From NCBI GenBank assembly GCA_030035585.1, contig CM057481.1:4861128-4925127 (forward strand): 64,000 nt of DNA. Direction: 5' to 3'. Each line of letters opens with the position of its first letter. Position 1 is the stretch's first letter. Under the pieces are notes generated by a model. It was given only the letters and a program-made list of their open reading frames with translations. It was not told the DNA's origin and did not search any database. The position numbers and the translations under genes were made by a program. Shown here one piece after another: positions 34,520 through 44,390 of the stretch. The DNA comes from Dugong dugon (taxonomy: Eukaryota; Chordata; Mammalia; Sirenia; Dugongidae).

Positions 34520-34986
34520 TGTCATGCATTGAATTATGACTCCTCCAAAATGTGTGTATCATTTGGCTGGGCCATGATTCGTGGTATTGTGCGATTCTTC
34601 CATATGCTGTAAATCCTGCCTCTCTGATGTTAATGAGGGACAAAGGGCTGCAGTTGTGTTAGTGAGGCAGGACTCAATCTACAAGGCTGGATTGTGTCTT
34701 GAGGGAATCTCTTCAGATATAAGAGAGAAGCCAGCAGAGAGATAGGGGGACCTCATACCACCGAGAAAGCAGTGCTGGGAGCAGAGCTCAACCTTTGGAC
34801 CTGGGGTCCCTGTGCAGAGAAGCTCCTACTCTGGGGGAGGCTCTCCGAGAGAGAAAGCCTTCCCCTGGAGCTTGACCTCCTGAATTTGCACATTTAGCCT
34901 ACTTTACTGTGAAGAAATAAACTTCTCTTTGCTAAAGCCTTCCACTTGTGGTATTTCTGTTACAGCAGCACTAGATGACTAAGACA
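34520..34986 (+). mobile_element. Solo LTR (MaLR-like), plus orientation
   Basis: It starts tgtcatgcattgaattatga and ends ctagatgactaagaca. A poly(A) signal sits in gaagaaataaacttctcttt. Flanks ccagg (34515-34519) and tcagg (34987-34991) form a 5-bp duplication with one mismatch. Confidence 0.8.
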
Positions 34987-35102
34987 TCAGGGTTCAGATA
35001 AGACTGAACGAACCATGAATGAACTTTGGATGAATGAACCAAAGAATTCGGGCCTTTGAAACATTTAAAAAGTGAAGAGCCAAAGCATCCTTTCTGTTTC
35101 CC

Positions 35103-35288
35103 TTCTACTTGCTCTCAAGTTGACTCCGAACTCATGACGATCCCATGTGTGTGTCAGAGTAGAACTATGCTCCATAGGGTTTTCAATAGCTGATTTTGGG
35201 GAAGTAGACCGCCCAGCCTTTCTTCCGAGGCTCCTCTGGGTAGTCTCAAATCTCCAACCTTTTGGCTAACAGTCGAGCTTATTAACCC
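35103..35288 (-). repeat. AfroSINE, long-body type, old
   Basis: On the plus strand: gctctcaagttgactccgaa, ctccatagggttttcaatag, gcctttcttccgaggctcct and ccttttggctaacagtcgag. Confidence 0.85.
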
Positions 35289-35639
35289 AGACTTAGCACG
35301 CCCCCAAAGAATGAACTTTTCTTTTTAAACTTAATTTACTTTTTTGTGCAACCTTGAGTTAATGAGACATGCCCTAGGTTATTACAAACTTGGGGTTGGA
35401 CGGGCTCTACGTAAATGATGCTGAACACCTAGATGTTTCTAAACATCTGTCTACTTGGCTGAGATTTTTACCTTAATCAGAAAGCTTGGCAGCCTCTTTC
35501 TAAGAGAAATGACCAATTCATTAGCGACACAAACAAAACTCAGGTCAAAAGAAACCATGATTCAGGAACGATGCCCTCGCCCTGGCCTATCCTCAGAGCC
35601 CCACATTCATATCTATGACAGGTCATTCCCACCACCCGT

Positions 35640-36095
35640 CTGCCAGTTTGTCATATTGTGACGGCTTGTGTGTTTCTATGATGATGGAAGCTATGCCTCC
35701 GGTATTTCCAACACCAGCAACGTCACCCACGGTGGACAGGTTTCAGTTGAGTGTCTAGACTAAGACTAGGAAGAAAAGTCTAGCAATCTACTTCTGAAAA
35801 TAAGCCAGTGAAAACCCTATGGTTCATACAATATGGTCCCAGATTTCAACTCACTTAATTACTTTGGACGTACCATCAGGGGGAACCAATCACTGGAGGA
35901 GGACATCATGGTTGGTAAATGGAAGGTCAGTGAAGGTGAAGGAAACCCTCAATGAGAATGGATTGAGACAATAGCCGTAACAATGGACTGAAGCACACCA
36001 GTGATCATGAAGATGGTGTAGGGCAGGGCAATGTTTTGTTCTGTTATACATGGGGTCACCACGAGCCTGCGCTGACTTAACAGCAGCTGACAACT
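35640..36095 (+). mobile_element. RTE LINE with internal deletion (5' UTR joined to 3' end)
   Basis: The left part (gtgtttctatgatgatggaagc, gactaagactaggaagaaaa, ccagtgaaaaccctatggtt) matches the 5' part of the elephant-type RTE. The right part (ctttggacgtaccatcaggg, ggaggacatcatggttggta, gaaaccctcaatgagaatgg, gttttgttctgttatacatg) matches its 3' end, including the terminal part of the ORF. The coding middle is missing. Confidence 0.72.
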
Positions 36096-36359
36096 ACTAA
36101 GACCTGAGGTGGGGGAGTGGGGTGCTGGAAAACAAAATAAAGGTAATGGTTTAGTGAAAAGCAAGTTTGGAAACCCCAGGAAAATATCCTTGAGGAATTA
36201 TTTGTGTACCTCACCTATCTAGGCTCTCCCACTCCAACATTATCAGGGACAAGCGAGGTTTCATTGAAATGAGAAAAAGCTCAGATTATCACTAACAACA
36301 CTGAGTTCTCTATTCCATATACGTAATGAATCAAAACACTTTTTAAGCTTCAGTTCTCT

Positions 36360-36570
36360 TTTGTGGCCAGCTATAAGGAAGGACGACAGAAAGAAGGGGG
36401 AAAGGGGAGCCAGTGCTAGGAGCAGGGAGTGAAAACAGACACAAAAAGGCTGAGAGACGAGACATACCACAGGAGAGGGGAAATTCAAGGAGACACACAA
36501 GGGGGGAAGGGAGAGGGAAGGAAACAGTGAAAAAGTACAAGCTCACAGAGAGAGACATGGAGAAATACTT
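36360..36570 (+). repeat. Purine-rich tract
   Basis: About 200 bp made almost only of A and G blocks (aggggagccagtgctaggag, ggggaagggagagggaagga). No repeat family was identified. Confidence 0.5.
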
Positions 36571-36825
36571 ATCTGGACCATCAAACAAAGAACAGAAAAC
36601 CCAAATAGTCAGAATGGTATGATGGACAAGTACACACAGAAATTTCCTAGCAGCTTCCTTTCCAATCTTATGATTACTAACGGCTTGTCCATGCATGTGA
36701 CACTTGGGCAACCATGCTAATACCACGGACTCACATCTGGAGTGGGGACTATGTGTTACAGTCCATGAAGTTAAGAGGACATCAAGCATCATGAAGAAAG
36801 TGATTGAAAACCCCTTAAAAACACA

Positions 36826-36995
36826 CCAGCTGCCTTTGAGTCAACCTGACTCCTGGTGACCCCACGTTTGTCAGAGTACAACTCTGACAGGGTTGTCAGT
36901 GGCTGATTTTTCCGAAGTAGATCGTCTCTGGGTAGACCTGAACCTCCAACCTTGCAGTTAGCAGCCAAGTACGCACTTACATCACCCAGGGACTT
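36826..36995 (-). repeat. AfroSINE, long-body type, old
   Basis: On the plus strand: cctgactcctggtgacccca, gtggctgatttttccgaagt, ctctgggtagacctgaacct and gcagttagcagccaagtac. Confidence 0.82.
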
Positions 36996-37268
36996 CTTCT
37001 GAATATTTTTAAATCTTGTTCTAAATTTGGCACTTAATTTAAAAATAATAATGTTCCATAATTCTGACCAGTGTTTATGCCTTAATATTTTAATAAGCGT
37101 TAACATTTTTTCTTTTATTTTTCGCCTGTATTGTGTTGTCCTTCCCTTCATTGACGTTGATCCTTGTCTACTATCTGGTTAGCGAAGTCCCCTCTCTCCC
37201 CACCCTTGTCACCATCAAATAATGCCTTTTTTCCGTGTTTAAACCTTTTCCTGAGTTCTTCTAACAGT

Positions 37269-37387
37269 CCTAGAGTCATCATCAACAGCCAGCATATGTG
37301 CTTTACGAAGTCGCTGAAACAAAAGGACAAATGTTGTACCAAGGACTCCATAAAGCGCACATAATGGCCGTTGATGATGACTCTAGG
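37269..37387. repeat. Long imperfect hairpin (44-bp arms)
   Basis: The left arm 37269-37312 and the right arm 37344-37387 are inverted repeats agreeing at 37 of 44 positions. The first 18 bases (cctagagtcatcatcaac) are perfect and the loop is about 31 nt. No target duplication or known MITE was identified. Confidence 0.75.
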
Positions 37388-37712
37388 GAAGGCTCTGCAT
37401 CGGTTTCTCTACCAGCCTTGGATCAGAGCAGACTCCTCGGGGCAACACAGATGCAGTGGTTAGCTTGGACTGTGAACTGCAGTGAACAACAGAACGCAGG
37501 GCATCTTTCAAAGCAGACATTTGTTTGGCCTTGGGCACCAAGCCTGGGTCACATTCTCAGAGAAACGGCTCAGCAGCGTACAATGAATTGATTCCTCATC
37601 GACTCACCTACATGTACTTTCCCGTCATTTATCTTCTTTTATTAAAAAACTATTTCTTGAATGCATCTGTGCCAGGCACTGTGGCATATACGGACAAATA
37701 GGAAAGAATATA

Positions 37713-37882
37713 ACCAAAACCAAACTGGTTGCCGTCGAGCTGATTCTGACAGATTATGACAACCCTATCAGACAAAGGAGAACTACCCCTATAGGGTTTC
37801 CAAGGAGCGGCTTGTGGATTTGAACTGCCGACCTTTTGGTTAGCAGCCGAACTCTTAACCACTATGCCACCAGGGCTCCAGC
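37713..37882 (-). repeat. AfroSINE, short-body type, with target duplication
   Basis: On the plus strand: ctatagggtttccaaggagc, tttgaactgccgaccttttg, gttagcagccgaactcttaa, ccaccagggctcc. Flanks aaagaatata (37703-37712) and aaagaacata (37883-37892) differ at one base. Confidence 0.94.
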
Positions 37883-37892
37883 AAAGAACATA

Positions 37893-38689
37893 GGCAAAGA
37901 AAAAATATATGAAACTAATATAAAATGGGAAAAATGGAACTAACCTAACATGTATCACAGCAGACACATTTACTGTTTGTTCTTCCTATGGGATATTAGA
38001 AAAAGTAATGAAGAAAACAGAAAGCCCAGTAAATAGTTAAAATTCATAGGAGACCAAGGCTTATTAACATACATCAGAAGCAGCCGTCTAGTCTTAAATT
38101 CTGATCATTTAGCTAGAAACTAATGCTAGGAGCTGCAAGACTTTCTTCAAACGTTCTTTATGAATGCATTATCTTTTCATTCTACAAAAAATGAAAAAAA
38201 GGGAAATAACTTTAGATGAAATCAAAGGAGAACTGACAATACAAAGTTATGGCTTCTCAGGAAGAAACAGAGATGTTATCTGTCTTGTAAAGGTATTTTA
38301 GACAATTTTCGAGAAGTGGAGTGGGTACGACCAAGTCGCTGTATCGATTATGCAGGATTGGATATACAGCACTCTCAAGGGGGTTAAGAAAGAAAGTTAC
38401 TGTCTGTAGGTAATAGGCCATTTTAAATATTAACTTTCTGTATTCATATTTTAATATCCAAAAGACACAGTCTGTTTTACAGATAAGTCACCTGTAAATT
38501 TTCATTGGAAAAAATAAACGCTCCCTCCTGGATTTATTTTCTGAAAGGAGAAGGTTCAAGGAAGACCGTGGGGACCAGAAAAAGATGCGTCACTTAAAGA
38601 TGAACGATTTAAGAAAAAGCAGTGTTTTCTTCATCTAGGTCTGCAAGGTGGATATAAAATGAATGGCTGCAGCAGAGACATACCTTGTG
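37893..38689. other. Unassigned intronic sequence
   Basis: No gene or clear repeat was recognised. The sequence is AT-rich. Confidence 0.4.
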
Positions 38690-38990
38690 GCTTATGTTTT
38701 CATTTCATTAAAGCTTTATTTTTGCGGTGGTTGTAAGCTCATCGGCAGCTGCAACTAATCATACAGAGAGATCCCATGTTCCCTTTACCTAGATTTCTCC
38801 CATGGTGATATCTTGCAAACCATAGTATAACGGTATGTGTTGTTTTTTCCCAAACTGCAATTATCCAGGCTGTCTATCAGTACTATGTGGTGTGGAAATG
38901 ACCACACCCCACCTTTAATTTAACCACACAGCACCTTGCACTGTTGTGTACTGTTCAGCTGAATTAACAGAATCCAGACATCCTATACAA
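38690..38990 (+). repeat. Old L1 3' UTR-like fragment
   Basis: catacagagagatcccatgt, ccctttacctagatttctcc, atggtgatatcttgcaaacc and ccatagtataacggtatg match a common old L1 3' UTR. Confidence 0.6.
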
Positions 38991-40343
38991 AGCAACAAAA
39001 TCTTCATTCCTCCAACAAACTAGAGAATTGATTAATTCATTTAGCAGTTTAAGATCTACAGAGACAACCTCTTTAACAGAAAACAGTTTCTAGGTTTGGG
39101 ATTAAAAAAAAAAAAAACAAAACAAAATACCAGTGGATTTGTGCACCCAAGTTTCCAAATTACCAGAGGTTGAAACTCTTTCAAGCGAGTAAGTATACAA
39201 TTCCATTTTCTTGTTTCAGATTGCATATGGCAGGTCGACACTTTTTCAAAATCCCTCCTATAGAATCATTTTAGCCTATTTATGGGATATTGGCCCATCT
39301 GGTATTCTGTCATGAATTTTACAGTAATAAGTACAGCTTGAGAAGTAATAAGGATTTATTTCTACTTCTCAGAAAGCTGTGCTTCTTCGTAAATCCACGA
39401 AGACAGACGCTTCCGTGTCTCTAAAATCAGGTGCGTGAACTCACAGATACTCAACAAGTTGAGGATTACACTAGAAGTCGGCAGAGTGACAGAGATTGAT
39501 AATCAGCTTGCATCGAGTGAACCCTATACCCGTCTAAGACCTGTCATTGGTGACACGGAGCCGAAAGCTGTCACTGAAACGTGTTATCTTTGCAGAAGGC
39601 TGTCCAGCATTGCGAGTCAAGTAGACAACCGGATCAGAGAGCTCAGGGAGCTGCCTCTGGCAGCCTGTTGGAACGTGGCACTGAGCTGGCACGCAACTCC
39701 AAACTCTCATCATACCCAGTGTGGCAAAGCTCACAGTTCTCCAAAGGACACCCACATGTGAAATATAAAACAGCATCACTGGGGGGAGAAATTCTGAGTT
39801 GGAACAATAAGCATATGATCTACGTGGGGGAGAACGGGGTGGGGGTGAAAAGGTGTGCACATATAACATTACTGAAAACGTAAGCCCCCCATGAGCAGCT
39901 ACTCAAATGGGTGAATCAAGGTACAAGAGGGGTAACCTGCTGTAAGCCAGGAAGGAGAACCGTTGATGGAGACATTATGAAAAAAAGCCCAAAGCCAGGA
40001 ACCACGGTGCTGAGTGAGTGAGAAGCAATTTTATGAATAAGACACACCAACCCAAAGAAATAAGGCATGAATACTCTTGGACAACGCTGGTTTTGAGAAA
40101 GAAATTGGATCCACAAACCCGCACGCACAGCCAGTGAAGTTAAAACAAAAGGCAACTCTGTGACCCACAGCTTGAATAGGAGCAAAGAGTTGAAGGTAAA
40201 GTCACGTTAGCCCACCATAAAGGCTTCATGCAGCCAAGGGTCCTGAACGGGATTACAGAGTGGGTTGTGGTAACATCCCTGGTTACAAAGGGTTGATTTA
40301 AAAGGAAGAGAAAAAAGAAATTTTAATGGGCTTGCGTATGAGG
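38991..40343. other. Unassigned intronic sequence
   Basis: No gene or clear repeat was recognised. An A-run lies at about 39105-39118. Confidence 0.4.
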
Positions 40344-40674
40344 AGTTGGTGGTTCAGCGGTAGAATTCTTGCCTTCCATGTGGAAGATTCGGGTTCAATC
40401 CCTGGCCAGTGCGCCTGATGTGCAGTCACCACCCTTCCGTCCTTGGAGGCTTGTGTGTCGCTACGATGCTGAAAAGCTTTCAGCAGAGCTTCCAGACTAA
40501 GACTAGGAAGAAAGGCCTGGTGATCAAAAGTCAGCCAATGGAAACCCTATGGATCGCAAAGGTCTGATCTGCAATCACTCATGGGGATGGCGCAGACCAG
40601 GGCAGCGTTTCCCTCCATTGCTGATTGGGTCGCCATGAGTGTGGGGCCAACTCAATAGCAGCTAAAAACAACAA
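40344..40674 (+). repeat. tRNA-Gly-headed, RTE-bodied SINE
   Basis: The head (agttggtggttcagcggtag, aattcttgccttccatgtgg, gattcgggttcaatccctgg) closely follows tRNA-Gly(GCC), including A and B box positions. The body (gaggcttgtgtgtcgctacg, gactaagactaggaagaaag, ggaaaccctatggatcgcaa) is RTE 5'-like, and the tail (gggtcgccatgagtgtgggg then aacaacaa) is RTE 3'-like. aaattttaa at 40318-40326 and 40675-40683 may be the target duplication if a few extra bases belong to the element. Confidence 0.82.
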
Positions 40675-41088
40675 AAATTTTAAGTAGTTAAATCATAAGA
40701 TATAAAAAAAAATCTTTAGGCACTCACAGAACCCCAGGCAGCCCTAAGGAGAAATTTAATGAAACATTCCAGTGTTTATTTTCAGACTGGACAGTGGGGC
40801 ACAGCAAGGTCTTCTCTGCTACTTAACATGGACAACCTAGACATGAAGAGCGGCTCAACAGTGACCAACGGGAGGCAGCTCTGTGCCCTGGCCATGTGAA
40901 AGGATGATGCTTCACGTTCATAAATTCCAGAACACAAGTGGGATGGGTAAAATGAAGCAGAAGGATCGGTCTGCTGGTCTGCTACCTAAAGGGATGAGAC
41001 ACGGTTCTTCTTTATTCTGATCCAGCAAGAAATATTAATGAAACAAAATCTCAAGGGAGACAAGAATTTGATTTCCATTTGTTTGGAA

Positions 41089-41287
41089 CAGTGCTGTCCA
41101 ATTGGACTTTCGGCAATGACAGAATGTTCTATATCTGCACTGCCCAATGGGGTAGCCACTTGCCACATGTGGCTACTGAGCACTCGAAACGTGGCTAGTG
41201 CAACTACAAAACTGAATTGTTAATTTTAACTAATTAAAACTGAAATAGCCACATGTGGCTTAGAGGCCACCATATTGGACAGCACAG
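41089..41287 (+). mobile_element. MER5A-like hAT-Charlie MITE
   Basis: It starts cagtgctgtccaattgga and ends atattggacagcacag, near-perfect terminal inverted repeats. Internal gccacatgtggctactgagc and gccacatgtggcttagaggc are typical. Flanks gtttggaa (41081-41088) and gtttctga (41288-41295) match at 6 of 8, consistent with a decayed 8-bp hAT duplication. Confidence 0.88.
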
Positions 41288-41344
41288 GTTTCTGAAGGTC
41301 TGGGTCATACCTGGCTAACATGGGTGGCAACTAAAGGACAAACC

Positions 41345-41590
41345 CTTCCTCCATCAATGCAGTAGCAGGAGCATTAATAACAACAATATCCAACACGTAT
41401 AAGTGCTATGTGATAAAGCCATTGAATCCACTTTATGTACTGACTCATTTAACCAGAGCAATCCTAGGAAGTTACTATTTTATTATCCATATTTTATATG
41501 TTTTCTTAAAAACTGAGGCACAGAGCGATTAAATAATTTGTCCAAAGTCACACAGGAAGTCAAGAAGCTGGTTGGCAAACCAAGGGCCAA
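41345..41590 (+). repeat. MIR SINE next to the PTPRG exon
   Basis: gtataagtgctatgtgataa, gtactgactcatttaaccag, aaaactgaggcacagagcga, gtcacacaggaagtcaagaa. The copy is well preserved and ends about 135 bp from the exon at 41725. Confidence 0.85.
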
Positions 41591-41724
41591 TTCCAAGCTC
41601 TCGCTAGCTATAGGTGCCCCGTAGCTACACGCACTCTTTAAGGAGAAAGTCCTGGTTAAGGTTCCCAGCGACATCGAGAAATGTGTCATGTGGACCTGTG
41701 GCAGGTAAAGAAGACACAGTCTAC

Positions 41725-41904
41725 CTGTTTTCCCTGTGTTTTTCATCCAGGTTTTGTTAGAGGACTCGTTGTCGAAGCCATCGAGTTGCAGGTCTTGGTA
41801 CTCCTCGCCGACACGTGCGTCCCAGTCTAGAATGTCTATAGGTGACTGGTGACGGCCCCCACAGCTGACGCTGGACGTGATCCAGTGCTCAGGGCCATAG
41901 GCAC
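41725..41904 (-). CDS. PTPRG: PTPRG exon (N-terminal part of carbonic-anhydrase-like domain)
   Basis: This is an internal 180-bp exon of receptor-type tyrosine-protein phosphatase gamma, a single-pass membrane phosphatase whose extracellular part starts with a carbonic-anhydrase-like (CA) domain. The translation runs [20 protein letters not shown], then the family motif QSPIDI, and ends WMKNTGKT. Two N-glycosylation sequons (NES, NKT) are visible. On the minus strand the acceptor is ttgttttcttcaacag, just before 41904, and the donor is gtagac, just after 41725. Both ends are phase 1. The final ACAG joins TTGCCATC of the exon at 29354 to restore Thr-Val-Ala-Ile. The paralogue PTPRZ1 has a clearly different sequence in this stretch. 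Seen: the open frame and splice sites. Known: the family. Inferred: orthology. The exon number is not assigned because the preceding exon was not found in the window. Confidence 0.95.
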
Positions 41905-42493
41905 CTGTTGAAGAAAACAAGGCTTCAATCCTTATGGCTCAAGGGCTAGAGATGGAACTACTAAGACTGCAGACCTCAAGCACTGCCTCTCTCAAGGGAC
42001 ATTTTCTACATGTGCCCACCTGGAGAGACTCGAGTACTGAAAACGAAGGCTCAAGAACCACACGCTCAATGTGGCGAGGAGATTTAAGAAAATATACTCT
42101 ACTTAAGATAGTTTTGCTTCTTGATTTGCAATCAAACATTTGCTAACTTCATCGTTAATCAAATTAAGAGTTGCCCAGAAGGGCTGTCAGAGTCGTTCAT
42201 ATTTTTAAAAAATCTTAACGAGTGCTCTAAAACAAGCAGAATATGTATTGACAAGAAAACACCTCAACCGACCAGTGTAGCCCGTTTTGCTATTGTGAGC
42301 AGCATCCTAAACACAACGGTTCTTCTCAATGCACAGGAGCTTGTGAAAAGGAAAAGAAACAAATATATAAAAATTACGAGCAACCCCAAACCAGATGAGT
42401 CATTACAAATCGCATGGGTACCAAGGTATGTTTTTCCCTTTGGCTGAAGGTGAAGGATTTTCAGTGTGGCCACAGCTTGCACACGTGCACACG
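41905..42493. other. Unassigned intronic sequence upstream of the PTPRG exon
   Basis: It includes the polypyrimidine tract and acceptor (ttgttttcttcaacag, minus strand, 41920-41905). An open plus frame at 42121-42447 has no recognisable product. Confidence 0.5.
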
Positions 42494-42772
42494 GACAGGT
42501 CAGGGTTGGAGTTAGAATGCGGCTTAACATTGGTTTAGGGCTGGGGTCAGGGCTAGCAATTTGGCTAATGTAAGGTTTCAGGCTATGTCTAGGGTTAGTG
42601 TCAATGTTAGGGTTAGGGATAGGGTAAGGGTTAGATCTAGGATTTAGGTTAGGTTAGTGTGAGGGTTAGGGTTACTGTTAGGGGTAAGGTTACGGTTAGA
42701 TCTACGGTTATGGTCAGGGTTAGTGTGAGTGTTAGGGTTAGATCGAGGGTTAAGGTCACGTCTAGTGTTAAC
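42494..42772 (+). repeat. Degenerate telomere-like (TTAGGG) tract
   Basis: About 280 bp is dominated by gggttag-type words: gttagggttagggatagggt, gtgagggttagggttactgt, gtgttagggttagatcgagg. Exact TTAGGG hexamers occur several times, mixed with one- or two-base variants and with longer units such as gggttagtgtgag and ggttagatcta. Confidence 0.85.
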
Positions 42773-43215
42773 TTGTACACTCACATGTCCTTCCCTCTCC
42801 CTTTCCCTCACACCAGATGGGGACGGGGGTAATAAGTTTCTTTCTGACTGGACTCACTCAGCGTTCATATAAATAAAAGCTTTATTGGACTTACACCACA
42901 GAAATAAAGGGAGAAAATGTGACCATGAAGCCTACTTCTATCGGGCGATTAAGACTATGGAATAATGAGAGGCAGAGAACGTGCTGCATCTGCCTTTGTG
43001 CTCATTTACAAATGAAATATTATGGGAGCAAAGTCGACTGAGTGGATAACAAGCCCTGAGAAGTTTCTGCAGCCTAGCTTGACCTTTCTTGGCCTAACCA
43101 AGCAGGTGCAATCTGTTAAAAAGACTCAATCTTTATTAACAGAAATCCCTTTTTCGAGAATTAGATACAAAATAGTTTAAACTTTTTAATTTTTACAAGA
43201 TAAAACTCAGATTTC
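42773..43215. other. Unassigned intronic sequence
   Basis: No gene or clear repeat was seen. Confidence 0.4.
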
Positions 43216-43234
43216 CCAATCAATAAGTTTAAAG

Positions 43235-43294
43235 TGTGTATATATACACACACATACATATACATATAGACACACATACACATACACTTGTGTA
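43235..43294. repeat. (CA/TA)n microsatellite
   Basis: Alternating gtgtgtatatatacacacac followed by imperfect acata units over about 60 bp. Confidence 0.8.
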
Positions 43295-44215
43295 TAACTT
43301 TCAGGAGACCGACCCAGCCACCGACAGCATCTCCACGCCCACAGTGAGTACACAGCCTTGTTGTTAAGGCTTCATCTCGTTCCCCACACACGTCTCCCTC
43401 CCTGAAGAAGAGCCCACTGGTGCCCATCACGGCCGCCAAGCGCTGTGTCGTGTTCTCATTCCTTTTCTTCTCACTTCCTTTATTCCACCATTTACAGCAG
43501 ATGTAGACAAGGGTACCGTGAAAAAACGGGACAACCACATAAAATCTTCTCCGTCACGGTAATGGAAGCTTCCTGGCTGCAAGAATAATTGATGCAGCTC
43601 CCTAAAATTGATTCATACCCTTGCTAGCTGGGAAACAACCCAGCCTCGCTGTCAGTCTGGGTCATTTTCCCTAATCTTCATTCAAACGATATGCTAGAAA
43701 AGACTATTAGAAAGAACATGTACACTGACTGGCAAAGGTCTAGCAACCTCAGAGCACGTTCAAAGATCATTTACAAGGGCTATAATATCTCCTAGAAAAG
43801 TTAAAAATCACAATTTTCTTGACCATAGAACTCCAGCTAAATTAGGAAAGGTCAATGGTTTCTCAATCACGTTGTTTCACCTCTTGGTCAAACTCACAAA
43901 GACCGTGATAAGTTCTAAAGGAAGAGCGTGCGTATTTGTCTGCCAAGGGAGGAACAATGATCTGCCCGACTCTGACCAATCTTTATTTCCATTTTACATC
44001 TACACACGTGAAGAAAAAAGGGCACGCACTAAGCAGCTCCAGTTAGCTGTCTACTACTAAAATTTTCTACTAGATACCAAAGGAATCCATTGAAAAAATG
44101 AATACAGTGATAGTCGATATATCTGATACTGACAATATTAAAAACGTGGTTTACCACAACTGGACCTGTATCTTCAAATTATAGAAACCACTGTTTTAAT
44201 ACTGTACACACACAC
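43295..44215. other. Unassigned intronic sequence
   Basis: No gene or clear repeat was recognised. Confidence 0.4.
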
Positions 44216-44390
44216 ACGTAACCAGTTATCGTCAAATAGACTCTGACTCATGGCGACCCCATGTGTGTGAAACTAGAATTGTGCTCCATAGGGTTTTCAG
44301 TGACTGATTTTTCAAAAGTAGATTTCCAGGCCTTTCTTCCGAGGCAACTCTGGGTGGATTCAAATCTCCAACCTTTCAGTTGGACCTTTT
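44216..44390 (-). repeat. AfroSINE, long-body type, old
   Basis: On the plus strand: gactctgactcatggcgacc, ctccatagggttttcagtga, gcctttcttccgaggcaact and tcaaatctccaacctttcag. The 5' head end is missing. Confidence 0.85.

Larger units (their letters stand above)
29355..41724 (-). other. PTPRG: Complete PTPRG intron between the two CA-domain exons
   Basis: A phase-1 intron of about 12.4 kb with a GT donor (gtagac, minus strand at 41724) and an AG acceptor (ttgcacag, minus strand at 29355). It holds AfroSINEs, two solo LTRs, RTE-derived elements, a hairpin, a hAT transposon and a MIR. No further coding sequence was recognised in it. Confidence 0.9.

Noticed and set aside
36343-36792. 149-codon open minus frame
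   Set aside because: It mirrors a purine-rich tract on the plus strand, which lacks stop codons by composition. No motif is visible.
40344-40415. tRNA-Gly gene
   Set aside because: It matches tRNA-Gly but is joined to an RTE-like body, and the two relatives have the same fusion, so it is a SINE head.
41483-41920. Single 145-codon frame read as one exon
   Set aside because: Only 41725-41904 is PTPRG coding. The rest is intron, and codons after the gtagac donor do not match the protein.
42494-42772. True chromosome end
   Set aside because: The hexamers are degenerate and unique sequence continues for 21 kb beyond, within the PTPRG intron.
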